In this document: piece by piece, positions 50,624 through 59,813 of the stretch | Layout: each line of letters begins with the position of its first letter | Numbering within the stretch: the first letter of the stretch is position 1 | Assembly: GCA_026936105.1 (NCBI GenBank) | Contig: JAIXKI010000026.1 | Location: forward strand, 1-64,000 | Source of the DNA: Chitinophagales bacterium | GTDB lineage: Bacteria > Bacteroidota > Bacteroidia > Chitinophagales > Chitinophagaceae | Reading direction: 5' to 3' | Length of the DNA stretch: 64,000 nucleotides | Program-made: the position numbers and the translations under genes | The notes under the pieces: model-generated | The model's database searches: none | Seen by the model: the letters and a program-made list of their open reading frames with translations, nothing else | Told to the model about the DNA's origin: nothing

Positions 50624-51898
50624 ATGATAAAGCCTTTATCCATGACCGAACGCTTGCTTCAATATATCTGGCAGTTTCAATACTTCAATAAAGACGGGCT
50701 GATCACTTCGGAAGGAGAGAAGCTGAAGATCATCAACCCGGGAATGCTGAATCATGATCAGGGCCCCGACTTCCTGCATGCAAACATTATGATCGGCTCC
50801 ACGAAATGGGCAGGCAATGTTGAATTGCATCTGAAAGCTTCCGACTGGAAAAGACATCGTCATGAAAACGATGAAAATTACAGGAACGTCATACTTCATG
50901 TTGCCTGGGAAAATGATCTTCCGGTCAGCAACATTCCCGTTCTGGAGCTGAAAGACAAGGTCGCCAAAATATTATTGCAGCGCTATGAAGAGATGATGAA
51001 TAATTCCGGGTTCATTCCTTGTGAAAATTCTATTCATTCGGTGCGTGACATTGTGTGGAAAGGATGGAAAGAACGGTTGCTGGCGGAAAGATTAACAAGG
51101 AAAGCAAAACAGGTGGAGGCCTTCCTTCAGCAAAACAATCATCACTGGGAGGAAACATTCTGGTGGCTGCTGGCAAGGAGTTTTGGAGTGAAAGTGAATA
51201 TGGATGCTTTTGAAGAAATGGCGAGAAGCATTCCCGTAAATATGCTTGCCAAACATAAAAATCAAATTCATCAGTTAGAAGCGTTGTTATTTGGGCAAGC
51301 GGGATTGCTGGACAAAAAGTTTAAAGATGATTATGCCGTCATGCTTCAGAAGGAATACATATTCCTGAAGAAAAAATATTCATTGAAACCCATTCATCAG
51401 CCGGTTTATTTTTTGCGGATGCGGCCTGGAAATTTTCCAACGATACGCCTGGCACAACTGGCCATGCTGATCCATAACTCTGCTCACCTGTTTTCAAAGA
51501 TCAAAGAAGCGGGATCGGTAAAGGAGATCAGAAGCTGGTTCAACGTTACTGCCAATGATTACTGGCATTATCACTATAAGTTTGATGAGACTTCTGCTTA
51601 CCGTGAGAAAAGACCGGGAGAAAGCATGACTGGCAATATCATCATCAACACTGTTTGCCCCGTTTTATTTGCTTACGGTGATTATCATGATGAGAATGTT
51701 TATAAGGAAAGGGCGTTGAAATGGCTTGAAGGAGTGAAAGCCGAAGAAAACAGGATCACCAAAGGTTTTCAAAATCTGGATGTCAGCAATAAGAATGCCT
51801 ACGATTCACAGGCGCTGATTGAATTGAAGAATGAATATTGCAATAAGAAAAGATGCCTGGATTGTGCGGTGGGGAATGCTATACTGAAATCGGTTTGA
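50624..51898 (+). CDS. DUF2851 family protein
   Basis: 424 residues, full length for DUF2851, function unknown. The N-terminal third has Asn-Pro-Gly-x-x-Asn-His-Asp-Gln-Gly-Pro-Asp49-Phe, then Val-Glu67-Leu-His-Leu-Lys71-Ala-Ser-Asp-Trp and a His/Asn-rich stretch; this order recalls a nuclease-like core (D … E-x3-K) but is not canonical. The C-terminus has Cys406, Cys411 and Cys414, possibly a metal site. No signal peptide or membrane segments. It closes the rightward run, 39 bp after maf. Confidence 0.85.
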   Translation: MIKPLSMTERLLQYIWQFQYFNKDGLITSEGEKLKIINPGMLNHDQGPDFLHANIMIGSTKWAGNVELHLKASDWKRHRHENDENYRNVILHVAWENDLPVSNIPVLELKDKVAKILLQRYEEMMNNSGFIPCENSIHSVRDIVWKGWKERLLAERLTRKAKQVEAFLQQNNHHWEETFWWLLARSFGVKVNMDAFEEMARSIPVNMLAKHKNQIHQLEALLFGQAGLLDKKFKDDYAVMLQKEYIFLKKKYSLKPIHQPVYFLRMRPGNFPTIRLAQLAMLIHNSAHLFSKIKEAGSVKEIRSWFNVTANDYWHYHYKFDETSAYREKRPGESMTGNIIINTVCPVLFAYGDYHDENVYKERALKWLEGVKAEENRITKGFQNLDVSNKNAYDSQALIELKNEYCNKKRCLDCAVGNAILKSV

Positions 51899-51993
51899 AA
51901 TATCAGGATGTTATGCAGTTTTCTCTTTCTGACTTCAGTTAAGGATCAGGATTATGATATCAGGATCTCAGTCCAATTGAAAAGGGTAAACAA

Positions 51994-52575
51994 TTAATAA
52001 AACCAGTTTTCCAATAAGATAGGTTCTTTTATGTCAATAAATTCTTTTTTAAGATTAACCCGGATATCAAACTCGTGCGGCATGTTGGATTTCTTATCAA
52101 TCACTTTCATTTGAAAAATAATGATATCTGAAGCCGGCTTTTTTTTCAAAGCATCCATATAACTTCTTCCGTACAGCTTCCTTGCTATTGAATCAACAAA
52201 GCCTTTGCTGTGATAGAAAAAGCGGGATCCGGCTATACGGATGGTACTATCCACAATTTTAAACGGAGAAAAATGAAAGCGGTAATCATCCTGAAAATAA
52301 TAATGAACTGAATCAGCATTTCCGGCGGTAAACGGATAATGAAATGCAATGCAATTGCAGTCCGGGTTAGTTTCCATCCTGAAGTTTGAAACCCTGAATT
52401 TCCGGCTGAAATCGGCAAACTTCATTCCTAAATACCCGCTGGTTGCTGCTTCCGGTATCAGTTGTTGTTGGAGATTTTTATCGTATGCAGATTGTGACGC
52501 AGCAGAAAAGGTTATTCCTGATAATGCTGCACCGAGAGTCATTATATGAAAGAAAATATTTTTAATAATGATCAT
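51994..52575 (-). CDS. Hypothetical exported protein
   Basis: 193 residues, family not recognised. A signal peptide (hydrophobic to about residue 24, ending Ala-Ala-Ser-Gln) is followed by a soluble domain with two close Cys (Asp-Cys-Asn-Cys) and many Phe/Tyr strands, probably beta-rich. It is convergent with DUF2851 and separated by 91 bp from OsmC upstream; likely a separate gene. Periplasmic or outer-membrane associated. Confidence 0.65.
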   Translation of the reverse strand: MIIIKNIFFHIMTLGAALSGITFSAASQSAYDKNLQQQLIPEAATSGYLGMKFADFSRKFRVSNFRMETNPDCNCIAFHYPFTAGNADSVHYYFQDDYRFHFSPFKIVDSTIRIAGSRFFYHSKGFVDSIARKLYGRSYMDALKKKPASDIIIFQMKVIDKKSNMPHEFDIRVNLKKEFIDIKEPILLENWFY

Positions 52576-52666
52576 TCTGCATTTATGATATAAAATCCTG
52601 TTCAGTTCCCTGGTTTGAATTTAAACACATTTGGTAAGCCGTTTAATACCGGTTGATGTATTTTAT

Positions 52667-53083
52667 TCAGCTCCATGCACCCCAATCCACTTTCACTTCA
52701 ATGGCAGGATTGATGCTCTGAAATACAGGGCAGGTCATACCTGTATTGATCAGTATTGTCTTTGATTTTTTGTCAAGGTCTTTCAGGTGATCGGGAATAT
52801 GAATGGTGATCTCAATGCCGCCCACACGCCTCGGGTCCGCCTTCATGATCTTTAAAACTTCGGCTTTCATTCCCGTCAGGTCAAATCCCATAGTATTCCG
52901 TGCCTTGATACCCATGACCGTGAGCATGCAGGTGGCCAGCGAAGTAGCCATCAGGTCGGTAGGGGAGAACCGTTCTCCTTTACCATTATTATCCGTTGGC
53001 GCATCCGTTTCAAAAGATGATCCGCTCTTTAAATGAGTGCAAACCGTTCTTAACTCTCCGTTATAAACTACTGATGATGTCAT
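52667..53083 (-). CDS. OsmC family peroxide reductase
   Basis: 138 residues. The two redox Cys are in Ala-Thr-Cys52-Met-Leu and, near residue 118, Met-Thr-Cys-Pro-Val-Phe, the pair used by OsmC/Ohr enzymes to reduce organic hydroperoxides with dihydrolipoamide or similar thiols. The sequence is closer to OsmC/YhfA than to Ohr. It is divergent from the 53135 gene. A link to lipoate chemistry (lipA is nearby) is possible but only positional. Confidence 0.9.
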   Translation of the reverse strand: MTSSVVYNGELRTVCTHLKSGSSFETDAPTDNNGKGERFSPTDLMATSLATCMLTVMGIKARNTMGFDLTGMKAEVLKIMKADPRRVGGIEITIHIPDHLKDLDKKSKTILINTGMTCPVFQSINPAIEVKVDWGAWS

Positions 53084-53134
53084 TACCGATTTTTGCCCTA
53101 AATTTACGCTACATTCTGAATCAAACAGTATCTA

Positions 53135-53944
53135 GTGAAGAAAGTCAGTCTCCTTTTAATCATAACCATGATATCCGGCCTTGTGTATGGCCAGGATTCC
53201 ACCCGTACCGATAAGGTAAAACCCATTTCCAAAAAAGAAGCCCGCAGGCAAAAGATCAACACGCTGATCAGGCAGGCAGAGGAAGGGCAGCTTGTCTATT
53301 CAAGGCAAAGCATTTTTGGTATTCAGCTTCGTACCAATGGTTATGGAGCTTTTTATGAGTTCGGAAAAATGAAGACGCCCAGGAGGACGACCATCTACAG
53401 AATTGACCTGAATGAAGTGAAAAGCCAGAAAGATGAAAAGATCCCGAACGGAGGTTTCTTCTTTGGCAACCCTTTCATCTATGGTAAGATCAATTATTTC
53501 TATCCGTTGACGATCGGTATCGGCGAGCAATACATTTTAGGCCAGAAAGGAAATAAAAACGGAGTGGCTGTTTCTGCTGTTTATAATGCAGGAATTTCTT
53601 TGGGATTATTAAGACCGTATTATCTCGACGTCAGAGACCCTATATCAGGACAGGATACTACCATAAAATTAACGCCATCCGACAGCGCACTTTTTTTAGG
53701 CCCTTCTATTTTGGGAGGCGCCGGTTTTGGCAAGGGATGGGGAGAAATAAAAATAAAACCCGGTGCATTTGTTAAAGCGGCTTTGCGGTTTGATTACGGT
53801 CGTTTCAATGAAGTGGTGTCGGGACTGGAAGCAGGAGTGAGCCTTGAGTTCTATGCTCAGAAGATACCCCTCATGGCTTTTCAGAAAGACAAACAATTAT
53901 TCTTCCAGGGTTATATCTCCATAGACTTCGGACGACGACGATAA
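53135..53944 (+). CDS. Hypothetical outer-membrane-type protein
   Basis: 269 residues, start GTG at 53135. A signal peptide (ending Val-Tyr-Gly-Gln) precedes a charged stretch with Lys-Lys-Glu-Ala-Arg-Arg (about 30-50), then a beta-rich body with alternating hydrophobic residues and aromatic-ended strands, and an aromatic-Asp-Phe-Gly-Arg end, as in an outer-membrane beta-barrel. No family recognised. It lies 16 bp before lipA, possibly co-transcribed. Confidence 0.7.
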   Translation: MKKVSLLLIITMISGLVYGQDSTRTDKVKPISKKEARRQKINTLIRQAEEGQLVYSRQSIFGIQLRTNGYGAFYEFGKMKTPRRTTIYRIDLNEVKSQKDEKIPNGGFFFGNPFIYGKINYFYPLTIGIGEQYILGQKGNKNGVAVSAVYNAGISLGLLRPYYLDVRDPISGQDTTIKLTPSDSALFLGPSILGGAGFGKGWGEIKIKPGAFVKAALRFDYGRFNEVVSGLEAGVSLEFYAQKIPLMAFQKDKQLFFQGYISIDFGRRR

Positions 53945-53960
53945 TCACTATTTTTGCGAC

Positions 53961-54887
53961 ATGAATGAAACAACAGCCGGAAGCACGCAGGAAAACAGAG
54001 TGAAGAAACCTGAATGGCTGAGGGTGAAGCTTCCTATAGGAGAAAACTATAAGCATGTCCGCGGCTTAGTGGACAATTACAAACTTCATACGATCTGTGA
54101 AAGCGGCAACTGCCCCAATATGGGAGAATGCTGGGGCGCCGGCACTGCCACATTCATGATATTGGGAAACGTCTGCACACGCAGTTGCGGATTTTGTGCG
54201 GTGGCCACCGGAAGGCCCGGAGCTGTTGACTGGGGAGAGCCGCAGAGGATAGCCGATGCCATACGGTTGATGAAAGTGAAACATGCTGTCATCACTTCAG
54301 TGGACAGGGATGAATTGCCTGACGGCGGTTCCATCATCTGGCAAAAAACCATTCTGGCAGTGAAAGCGCTGGATCCCAAACCGACACTGGAAACACTGAT
54401 CCCCGATTTCAAAGGAAAGAAAGAAGATATTCAGCGCATCATTGATGTGGCTCCGGAAGTGGTAAGCCATAATATAGAAACGGTGGAAAGGCAGACGCGA
54501 CAGGTGCGCATTCAGGCAAAGTACTGGCGCAGCATGGAAGTGATCAGGATATTGAAGCAGGGAGGAATGAGAACCAAGAGCGGCATCATGCTGGGACTGG
54601 GAGAAAAGAAAGAAGAAGTGATCCAGACTTTGGCAGATCTGCGTGACAATGGATGTGATGTTGTAACCATCGGGCAATACCTTCAGCCGACCAAAAAGCA
54701 TTTGCCAGTGCAAAAGTATGTTCACCCTGATGAATTTGCCGAATACCGTGAGATCGGATATCAACTCGGCCTGGATTATGTGGAAAGCGGGCCCATGGTG
54801 CGTTCTTCTTATCACAGCGAAAGGCATGTGATCCCCGGGCTGGGAAGAAAAGAATGGGAAAGAAAAAAACAGACATCATTGCATTAA
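53961..54887 (+). CDS. lipA: Lipoyl synthase
   Basis: 308 residues, usual length. Radical SAM enzyme that inserts two sulfurs into octanoyl groups. The auxiliary 4Fe-4S cluster ligands are Cys-x4-Cys-x5-Cys (Cys-Glu-Ser-Gly-Asn-Cys … Glu-Cys-Trp); the radical SAM cluster is Cys-x3-Cys-x2-Cys (Cys-Thr-Arg-Ser-Cys-Gly-Phe-Cys). The C-terminal Arg-Ser-Ser-Tyr, which supplies a Ser ligand to the auxiliary cluster, is present. A TATTTTTG element lies 5 bp before the ATG, too close for a normal leader. The next gene follows by 8 bp. Confidence 0.96.
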   Translation: MNETTAGSTQENRVKKPEWLRVKLPIGENYKHVRGLVDNYKLHTICESGNCPNMGECWGAGTATFMILGNVCTRSCGFCAVATGRPGAVDWGEPQRIADAIRLMKVKHAVITSVDRDELPDGGSIIWQKTILAVKALDPKPTLETLIPDFKGKKEDIQRIIDVAPEVVSHNIETVERQTRQVRIQAKYWRSMEVIRILKQGGMRTKSGIMLGLGEKKEEVIQTLADLRDNGCDVVTIGQYLQPTKKHLPVQKYVHPDEFAEYREIGYQLGLDYVESGPMVRSSYHSERHVIPGLGRKEWERKKQTSLH

Positions 54888-54895
54888 AGAAAGCC

Positions 54896-55879
54896 ATGCG
54901 AAAATCATTTCTACTTTTTCTGTCTTTATTCCCTCTATTACTTTATGGCCAGATAAAATGGATCAATGTTGACTCTCTTTACGGCCCGTTGCCGGGATCG
55001 GTGCATGTTTATTTTACCAATGAAAAAATTGATACATCGAATTTCAGAGCCTATTATGTGGTGGCAGACCTGAATGACAGAAATCTTGATTTTAGCATTG
55101 ACACTTCATTGAACCGAAGGTTGACACCGTTGAGTTTTTATGAGAGGGACAGAAAACCTTTGGTGGTCAGCAATTGTTCTTTCTTTTCTTTTCAGACAAA
55201 CCGTAATGTGAATGTGTTGATGAAAGATGGTAAGATGGTCGCTTATGACACTGAGTTTGTAAAAGGGAAGGGCAGTGATTCTTTGCTTCGCTTTTTCACT
55301 CTGAGAAGCGCCATCGGTATCGGTAAAAACAGGAATGCCGATATCGTGTGGACTGCAGCAGATTCATCCATGAAATATCCCATGGCATTTCAATCGCCGG
55401 AAAATCCGTTGGCATTGAATAAAGACTGGAAGCGCACCCGGAATTATATGAAAGGCGGTGAGATCAAAAAGTACCTGAAGAAGAACAGGAGTAAAAAGAT
55501 CCGGAAATGGAAAGTAAGAACTGCCATAGGAGGCGGGCCCGTTTTGGTTCAAAACGGCGAAGTCAGCATTTCGAATAATGAAGAAATGATGTTTGCCGGT
55601 AAAGCTCTTTACGACAAACATCCTCGGACTGCGATCGGCTATACCCGCGATTCAAAATTGATACTTTTATCCATTGAAGGAAGGAGCGCCGGATCGGCCG
55701 GTGCAAACCTGGAGCAAACAGCTAAAATCCTTAAAGATCTCGGATGTTGGGAAGCATTGAATCTTGATGGAGGAGGAAGCAGTTATATGCTGGTGAATGG
55801 AAAGGAAACAATAAAACCTTCTGACAAGTCGGGACCAAGGCCGGTGCCTTCCGTATTTATCATCAGACAACAGAATTAG
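54896..55879 (+). CDS. Phosphodiester glycosidase (NAGPA-like) family protein, exported
   Basis: 327 residues from ATG 54896, chosen over a start inside lipA because a signal peptide (ending Leu-Tyr-Gly-Gln) begins here. The NAGPA domain (PF09992) is seen by Ala-Ile-Gly-Gly-Gly-Pro-Val, His-Pro-Arg-Thr-Ala-Ile-Gly and Ala-Leu-Asn-Leu-Asp-Gly-Gly-Gly-Ser-Ser. Relatives remove N-acetylglucosamine from phosphodiesters; bacterial substrates are mostly unknown, perhaps exopolysaccharide. Its last 17 bp overlap the convergent ROK gene. Downstream of lipA but functionally unrelated. Confidence 0.87.
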   Translation: MRKSFLLFLSLFPLLLYGQIKWINVDSLYGPLPGSVHVYFTNEKIDTSNFRAYYVVADLNDRNLDFSIDTSLNRRLTPLSFYERDRKPLVVSNCSFFSFQTNRNVNVLMKDGKMVAYDTEFVKGKGSDSLLRFFTLRSAIGIGKNRNADIVWTAADSSMKYPMAFQSPENPLALNKDWKRTRNYMKGGEIKKYLKKNRSKKIRKWKVRTAIGGGPVLVQNGEVSISNNEEMMFAGKALYDKHPRTAIGYTRDSKLILLSIEGRSAGSAGANLEQTAKILKDLGCWEALNLDGGGSSYMLVNGKETIKPSDKSGPRPVPSVFIIRQQN

Positions 55880-56858
55880 ATTTTTCATCCAGCTTCCACA
55901 CCAGAGCGCTGGCGCCTAAGATAGCGGCATCCGCTTCTTTCAATTCGGAAAAGATCAGTTTCACTTTATTCTGGAAGATCGGCAACAGGTTTTTCTCCAT
56001 GCTTTCTTTGGTGGGATCCATGATCAGGTTGCCGGCTTTCGTGACACCTCCGAATAGAAATATGGCTTCGGGTGAGGAGAACATTACAAAATTGGCAAGC
56101 GCCTGGCCTAAAATCTCACCGGTGAATTTATAAACTTCATTAGCGAGTTTATCTCCTTTTCTTGCACACTCGGTCACTATCCTGGAGTTGATCTCTTCCC
56201 TTTTGTATTGGCGCATTAAACTATCCACTGCCGGATTTTCATCCAGCATTTCATTGGCCGTGATGGCAATGCCTGTCGCAGAAGCATAACATTCCAGTGA
56301 GCCATGCATGCCTGTTCCCCAATGAGTGCGGCCACCCGGGCGAATGGTAGAATGTCCCAGTTCCCCGGCAAAACCGTCATGGCCATAGACCACGTTTCCA
56401 TTGATGACGATGCCGCTGCCCACACCCGTTCCCAAAGTGATCATGATGAAATCTTTCATGCCTCTGGCTGCGCCGTAGGTCATTTCACCAATGGCTGCAG
56501 CTTTTGCATCATTGTTGATCACTGAAGGAAGATTGAATTTCTTTGTTACTATCTCACAAAGCCTGATGACACCTTTCCATCTCAGGTTGGGTGCGTATTC
56601 AATGGTGCCGCGAAATGGATTTCCATTGGGAGCGCCGATGCCGATCCCTTTGATATGAGATCCCGTCGGAACGGAATCCATCATTGGTTTGAGCATTTCA
56701 TAAAGGCCATCCACGAAAAGTTCAGGGGTAGCAAAAGTTTCGGTCTTCATTTCGCTCTGGCTCAGAATATCGCCTTTCTGATTTACTATTCCGTATTTCG
56801 TATTGGTACCTCCTACGTCAATACCGATTGCCAGGCTCCCGGGAAAATCATTCGTCAT
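55863..56858 (-). CDS. ROK family glucokinase-like protein, zinc-Cys motif lost
   Basis: 331 residues. The ATP site is Asp-Val-Gly-Gly-Thr-Asn at residue 15; Asn-Asn-Asp-Ala-Lys-Ala-Ala carries the catalytic Asp; Gly-Glu-Leu-Gly-His is the ROK substrate motif. ROK proteins usually follow with Cys-x-Cys-Gly-x2-Gly-Cys for zinc; here this part reads Trp-Gly-Thr-Gly-Met-His-Gly-Ser, so all three Cys are missing. No DNA-binding domain, so it is a sugar kinase, not a repressor. It is divergent from a sugar MFS gene and next to glycogen genes; glucose is the likely substrate. Confidence 0.87.
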   Translation of the reverse strand: MTNDFPGSLAIGIDVGGTNTKYGIVNQKGDILSQSEMKTETFATPELFVDGLYEMLKPMMDSVPTGSHIKGIGIGAPNGNPFRGTIEYAPNLRWKGVIRLCEIVTKKFNLPSVINNDAKAAAIGEMTYGAARGMKDFIMITLGTGVGSGIVINGNVVYGHDGFAGELGHSTIRPGGRTHWGTGMHGSLECYASATGIAITANEMLDENPAVDSLMRQYKREEINSRIVTECARKGDKLANEVYKFTGEILGQALANFVMFSSPEAIFLFGGVTKAGNLIMDPTKESMEKNLLPIFQNKVKLIFSELKEADAAILGASALVWKLDEKSNSVV

Positions 56859-56934
56859 TACACTAGATCATTAAAGGGTCAAATTTACAAATCTTGCTGC
56901 GGTAAAGATATTTCATTGCCGCTAAAAAAAATAC

Positions 56935-56966
56935 TTTGCTGTATTACTGATTTGTTGTTAAGTTCG
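56935..56966 (+). promoter_or_regulatory. Promoter of the sugar MFS - glgA genes
   Basis: TTTG (56935-56938), 20 bp, then TAAGTTCG (56959-56966), close to the Bacteroidota consensus TTTG-N19/20-TAnnTTTG (one C for T). Transcription would begin about 8 bp before the ATG at 56981, giving a very short leader. Confidence 0.5.
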
Positions 56967-56980
56967 GGAAACTTTTTAAA

Positions 56981-58264
56981 ATGAGTACTGCTATAGCTTC
57001 AGACAGGAAAAGTTACGTAAGTTCCATGGCCATACTGGCTTTATTGTTTTTTATTTTCGGTTTTGTTACATGGGTCAATGGCCCTCTGATTTTTTATGTA
57101 AAGAGCGCATTCCGCCTTGAAACTGACTCCCAGGCTTTCCTGGTAACGTTTGCATTTTATATGGCTTATTTTTTTCTGGCTCTCCCTTCCTCATGGATAC
57201 TGGGAAAAACCGGCATGAAAAAGGGAATGGCATTGGGATTACTGGTGATGGCCATTGGCGCTTTTGTATTCGGCACTTTTGCCACACACAGAAATTACAC
57301 CTGGGCATTAACAGGCCTTTTTATCATCGGGTCCGGATTGTCATTGCTGCAAACCGCTGTCAATCCTTATGTGAGCATCATCGGGCCCATAGAAAGTGCG
57401 GCCAAACGCATCAGCATTATGGGCATCTGCAATAAGGCAGCAGGCATCATCAGCCCGATCGTCCTAAGCGCTTTTGTTTTAAAAGGTATCAATAAACTGG
57501 AAGATGAAGTGCAGGCAGCCACCGATCCGGCTGCAAGGGAAGCCATACTGGACACCTTTGCTTCCAAAATTTATGTTCCTTACATGATCATGTCGGCCAT
57601 ACTTTTCTTTTTTGCGATCTGGATCATGCGTTCACCCTTGCCGGAACTAAAGGCATCCGACGTGAACACCACGCAAGAAGGTGAAGGAATAAAAGAAAAG
57701 AAAAGCATCTTTCAGTTCCCTCATCTATGGCTGGGTGCATTATGCCTGTTTCTTTATGTGGGCGTGGAAGTAATGGCCGGCGATGCCATCGGTATTTATG
57801 GAAAAGGATTCAACATACCGACCGATGAAACAAAATATTTCACTTCCTTCACGCTGGGCGCCATGCTGCTGGGTTATATTATCGGCATCATCACTATTCC
57901 GAAATATATTTCTCAGCAAAAAGCATTGAGCGTTTCAGCGGTGCTGGGAGTTATTTTCACAATAGGCGCATTCATGACAAAAGGATATACTTCGGTTGCT
58001 TTTGTTGCGGCATTAGGACTTGCCAATGCAGTGATGTGGCCCGCCATTTTCCCTCTGGCCATTTACCGGCTTGGAAAATTTACGGAAACCGGATCTGCCA
58101 TTCTGATCATGGGTATTGCCGGCGGCGCCATCATCCCCAGATTATTTGCTACCTTAAAAGAGACTTATGATTTTCAGGCAGTATTTGCCTGGCTGATGAT
58201 CCCTTGTTATCTCTATATTCTTTTTTATTCGATTAGGGGATATAATGCCGGTTTGTCAAAATAG
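56981..58264 (+). CDS. Sugar MFS transporter, FucP/GlcP-like
   Basis: 427 residues with about 12 membrane segments. The overall pattern (Phe-Phe-Ile-Phe-Gly-Phe-Val-Thr-Trp in helix 1, Ala-Val-Asn-Pro-Tyr in helix 4) is that of FucP-type sugar:H+ symporters that take up glucose, galactose or fucose. It is the first gene of a glucan module; glgA starts 12 bp after it, and the divergent ROK kinase would phosphorylate the imported sugar. Glucose is the likely cargo, by context. Confidence 0.9.
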   Translation: MSTAIASDRKSYVSSMAILALLFFIFGFVTWVNGPLIFYVKSAFRLETDSQAFLVTFAFYMAYFFLALPSSWILGKTGMKKGMALGLLVMAIGAFVFGTFATHRNYTWALTGLFIIGSGLSLLQTAVNPYVSIIGPIESAAKRISIMGICNKAAGIISPIVLSAFVLKGINKLEDEVQAATDPAAREAILDTFASKIYVPYMIMSAILFFFAIWIMRSPLPELKASDVNTTQEGEGIKEKKSIFQFPHLWLGALCLFLYVGVEVMAGDAIGIYGKGFNIPTDETKYFTSFTLGAMLLGYIIGIITIPKYISQQKALSVSAVLGVIFTIGAFMTKGYTSVAFVAALGLANAVMWPAIFPLAIYRLGKFTETGSAILIMGIAGGAIIPRLFATLKETYDFQAVFAWLMIPCYLYILFYSIRGYNAGLSK

Positions 58265-58275
58265 TGAGGTTATTC

Positions 58276-59700
58276 ATGGAGATTATTCATGTTTCTGCAG
58301 AATGTTATCCGGTTGCTAAAGTGGGAGGGCTTGGTGATGTCGTTGGAGCTTTACCAAAGTACCAGGCTGAATTGGGCCACGTTGTCAAAGTGGTAATACC
58401 CATGTATCGTACCCGGTTCCTTTATGAAAACCAATGGGAGTTGGTGCATGAAGGTGGCCAGAATCTTGGCCCTCACTGGTTTCACTACAGTGTGATTAAG
58501 GAAAAGACCAATAAACTCGGATTCGATCTTTACCTGATTGATATCAACGGATTGCTTGACCGGGAAAAGATTTACGGATACGATGATGATACGGAGAGAT
58601 TCATGGCTTTTCAAATTGCTTTTTGCGACTGGCTGAGCAAATGGTCGCATAGACCTGATGTGATCCATTGTCATGATCATCATACCGGGCTTATTCCATT
58701 TATGGTGAAATACTGTTATGCTTTCAATCAACAGCTTGCTGAGGTACCCACTGTATTCACCATTCATAATGCACAATACCAGGGATGGATGAGTTGGGAC
58801 AAATATTACTACATTCCTGCTTACGACTCATGGAAATGGGGACTGCTGGATTGGAATCACATGATCAATCCACTTGCTTCCGCCATCCGTTGTGCCTGGA
58901 AAGTAACTACGGTGAGTAACAGTTACCTGGGAGAGCTTCATTATTCGGCTAACGGGCTGGAAAAATTGTTTGAGTATGAAAAAGGAAAGAGTTACGGAAT
59001 TTTAAATGGCATTGATACCAAAATATGGAACCCCCAAACAGATAATTATATTCTCAAAAATTATGACCGGGGAATGGTGGAGCAAGGCAAACGAAAAAAT
59101 AAAAAAGAACTCTGCGGCCAGTTTGACCTTGATATTGACAAGCCATTGATTGTATTTATCGGAAGGTTAGTGGGAGAGAAAGCTGCCGATCTTTTACCGG
59201 AAGCTATCAGCCAATCCATCTATCAGCATCACGGCAAGGCTAATTTCCTGGTATTGGGTTCCGGTGACCCGAATGTGGAGCACCAGTTGGACCATATGAA
59301 AAAACAATTCGGCGGTTATTTTAATTCTTATATCGGGTACAGTGAGTCACTGAGCCATCAAATGTATGCAGGCGCCGATTTTTTGCTGATGCCCAGCAGG
59401 GTGGAGCCATGCGGATTGAATCAGTTGTATGCTCTCCGGTATGGCACTGTGCCTATGGTAAGAAGTGTGGGCGGCTTACAGGACACGATCACTGATTTCG
59501 GCGACCCAAACGGATTCGGCATTCGTTTTAATCAGCCGAGTGTGGGGGATATCACTTACTCAGTAGGGCGTGCCATTGATCTTTATCAAAACAAACCGGA
59601 ACAGTACAACTGGATGCGTGACCACATAATGACACTGGATCACTCCTGGGATAAATCTGCGATGCAATATATTCAACTCTACGAATCGCTGAAGAAATAA
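58276..59700 (+). CDS. glgA: Glycogen synthase (ADP-glucose type)
   Basis: 474 residues from the ATG at 58276 (an in-frame GTG at 58264 overlaps the upstream stop and is not conserved). GT5 features: Lys15-Val-Gly-Gly-Leu-Gly-Asp, which binds ADP-glucose, an Ile-His-Asn-Ala-Gln-Tyr-Gln-Gly segment, Gly-Arg-Leu-Val-Gly-Glu-Lys, and C-terminal Glu-Pro-Cys-Gly-Leu with Gly-Gly-Leu-x-Asp-Thr. It extends alpha-1,4-glucan from ADP-glucose made by the enzyme encoded next to it. Confidence 0.93.
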   Translation: MEIIHVSAECYPVAKVGGLGDVVGALPKYQAELGHVVKVVIPMYRTRFLYENQWELVHEGGQNLGPHWFHYSVIKEKTNKLGFDLYLIDINGLLDREKIYGYDDDTERFMAFQIAFCDWLSKWSHRPDVIHCHDHHTGLIPFMVKYCYAFNQQLAEVPTVFTIHNAQYQGWMSWDKYYYIPAYDSWKWGLLDWNHMINPLASAIRCAWKVTTVSNSYLGELHYSANGLEKLFEYEKGKSYGILNGIDTKIWNPQTDNYILKNYDRGMVEQGKRKNKKELCGQFDLDIDKPLIVFIGRLVGEKAADLLPEAISQSIYQHHGKANFLVLGSGDPNVEHQLDHMKKQFGGYFNSYIGYSESLSHQMYAGADFLLMPSRVEPCGLNQLYALRYGTVPMVRSVGGLQDTITDFGDPNGFGIRFNQPSVGDITYSVGRAIDLYQNKPEQYNWMRDHIMTLDHSWDKSAMQYIQLYESLKK

Positions 59701-59813
59701 AAATTTCCGCTGTGGTTAATCGAATGCAAATAAACTTCCTTAAATTGATGTATCGTTTCGGTAAACCTTAACTTTATTAAAATTCAAAATTTTTTACATT
59801 AAATCGTTTGCCC

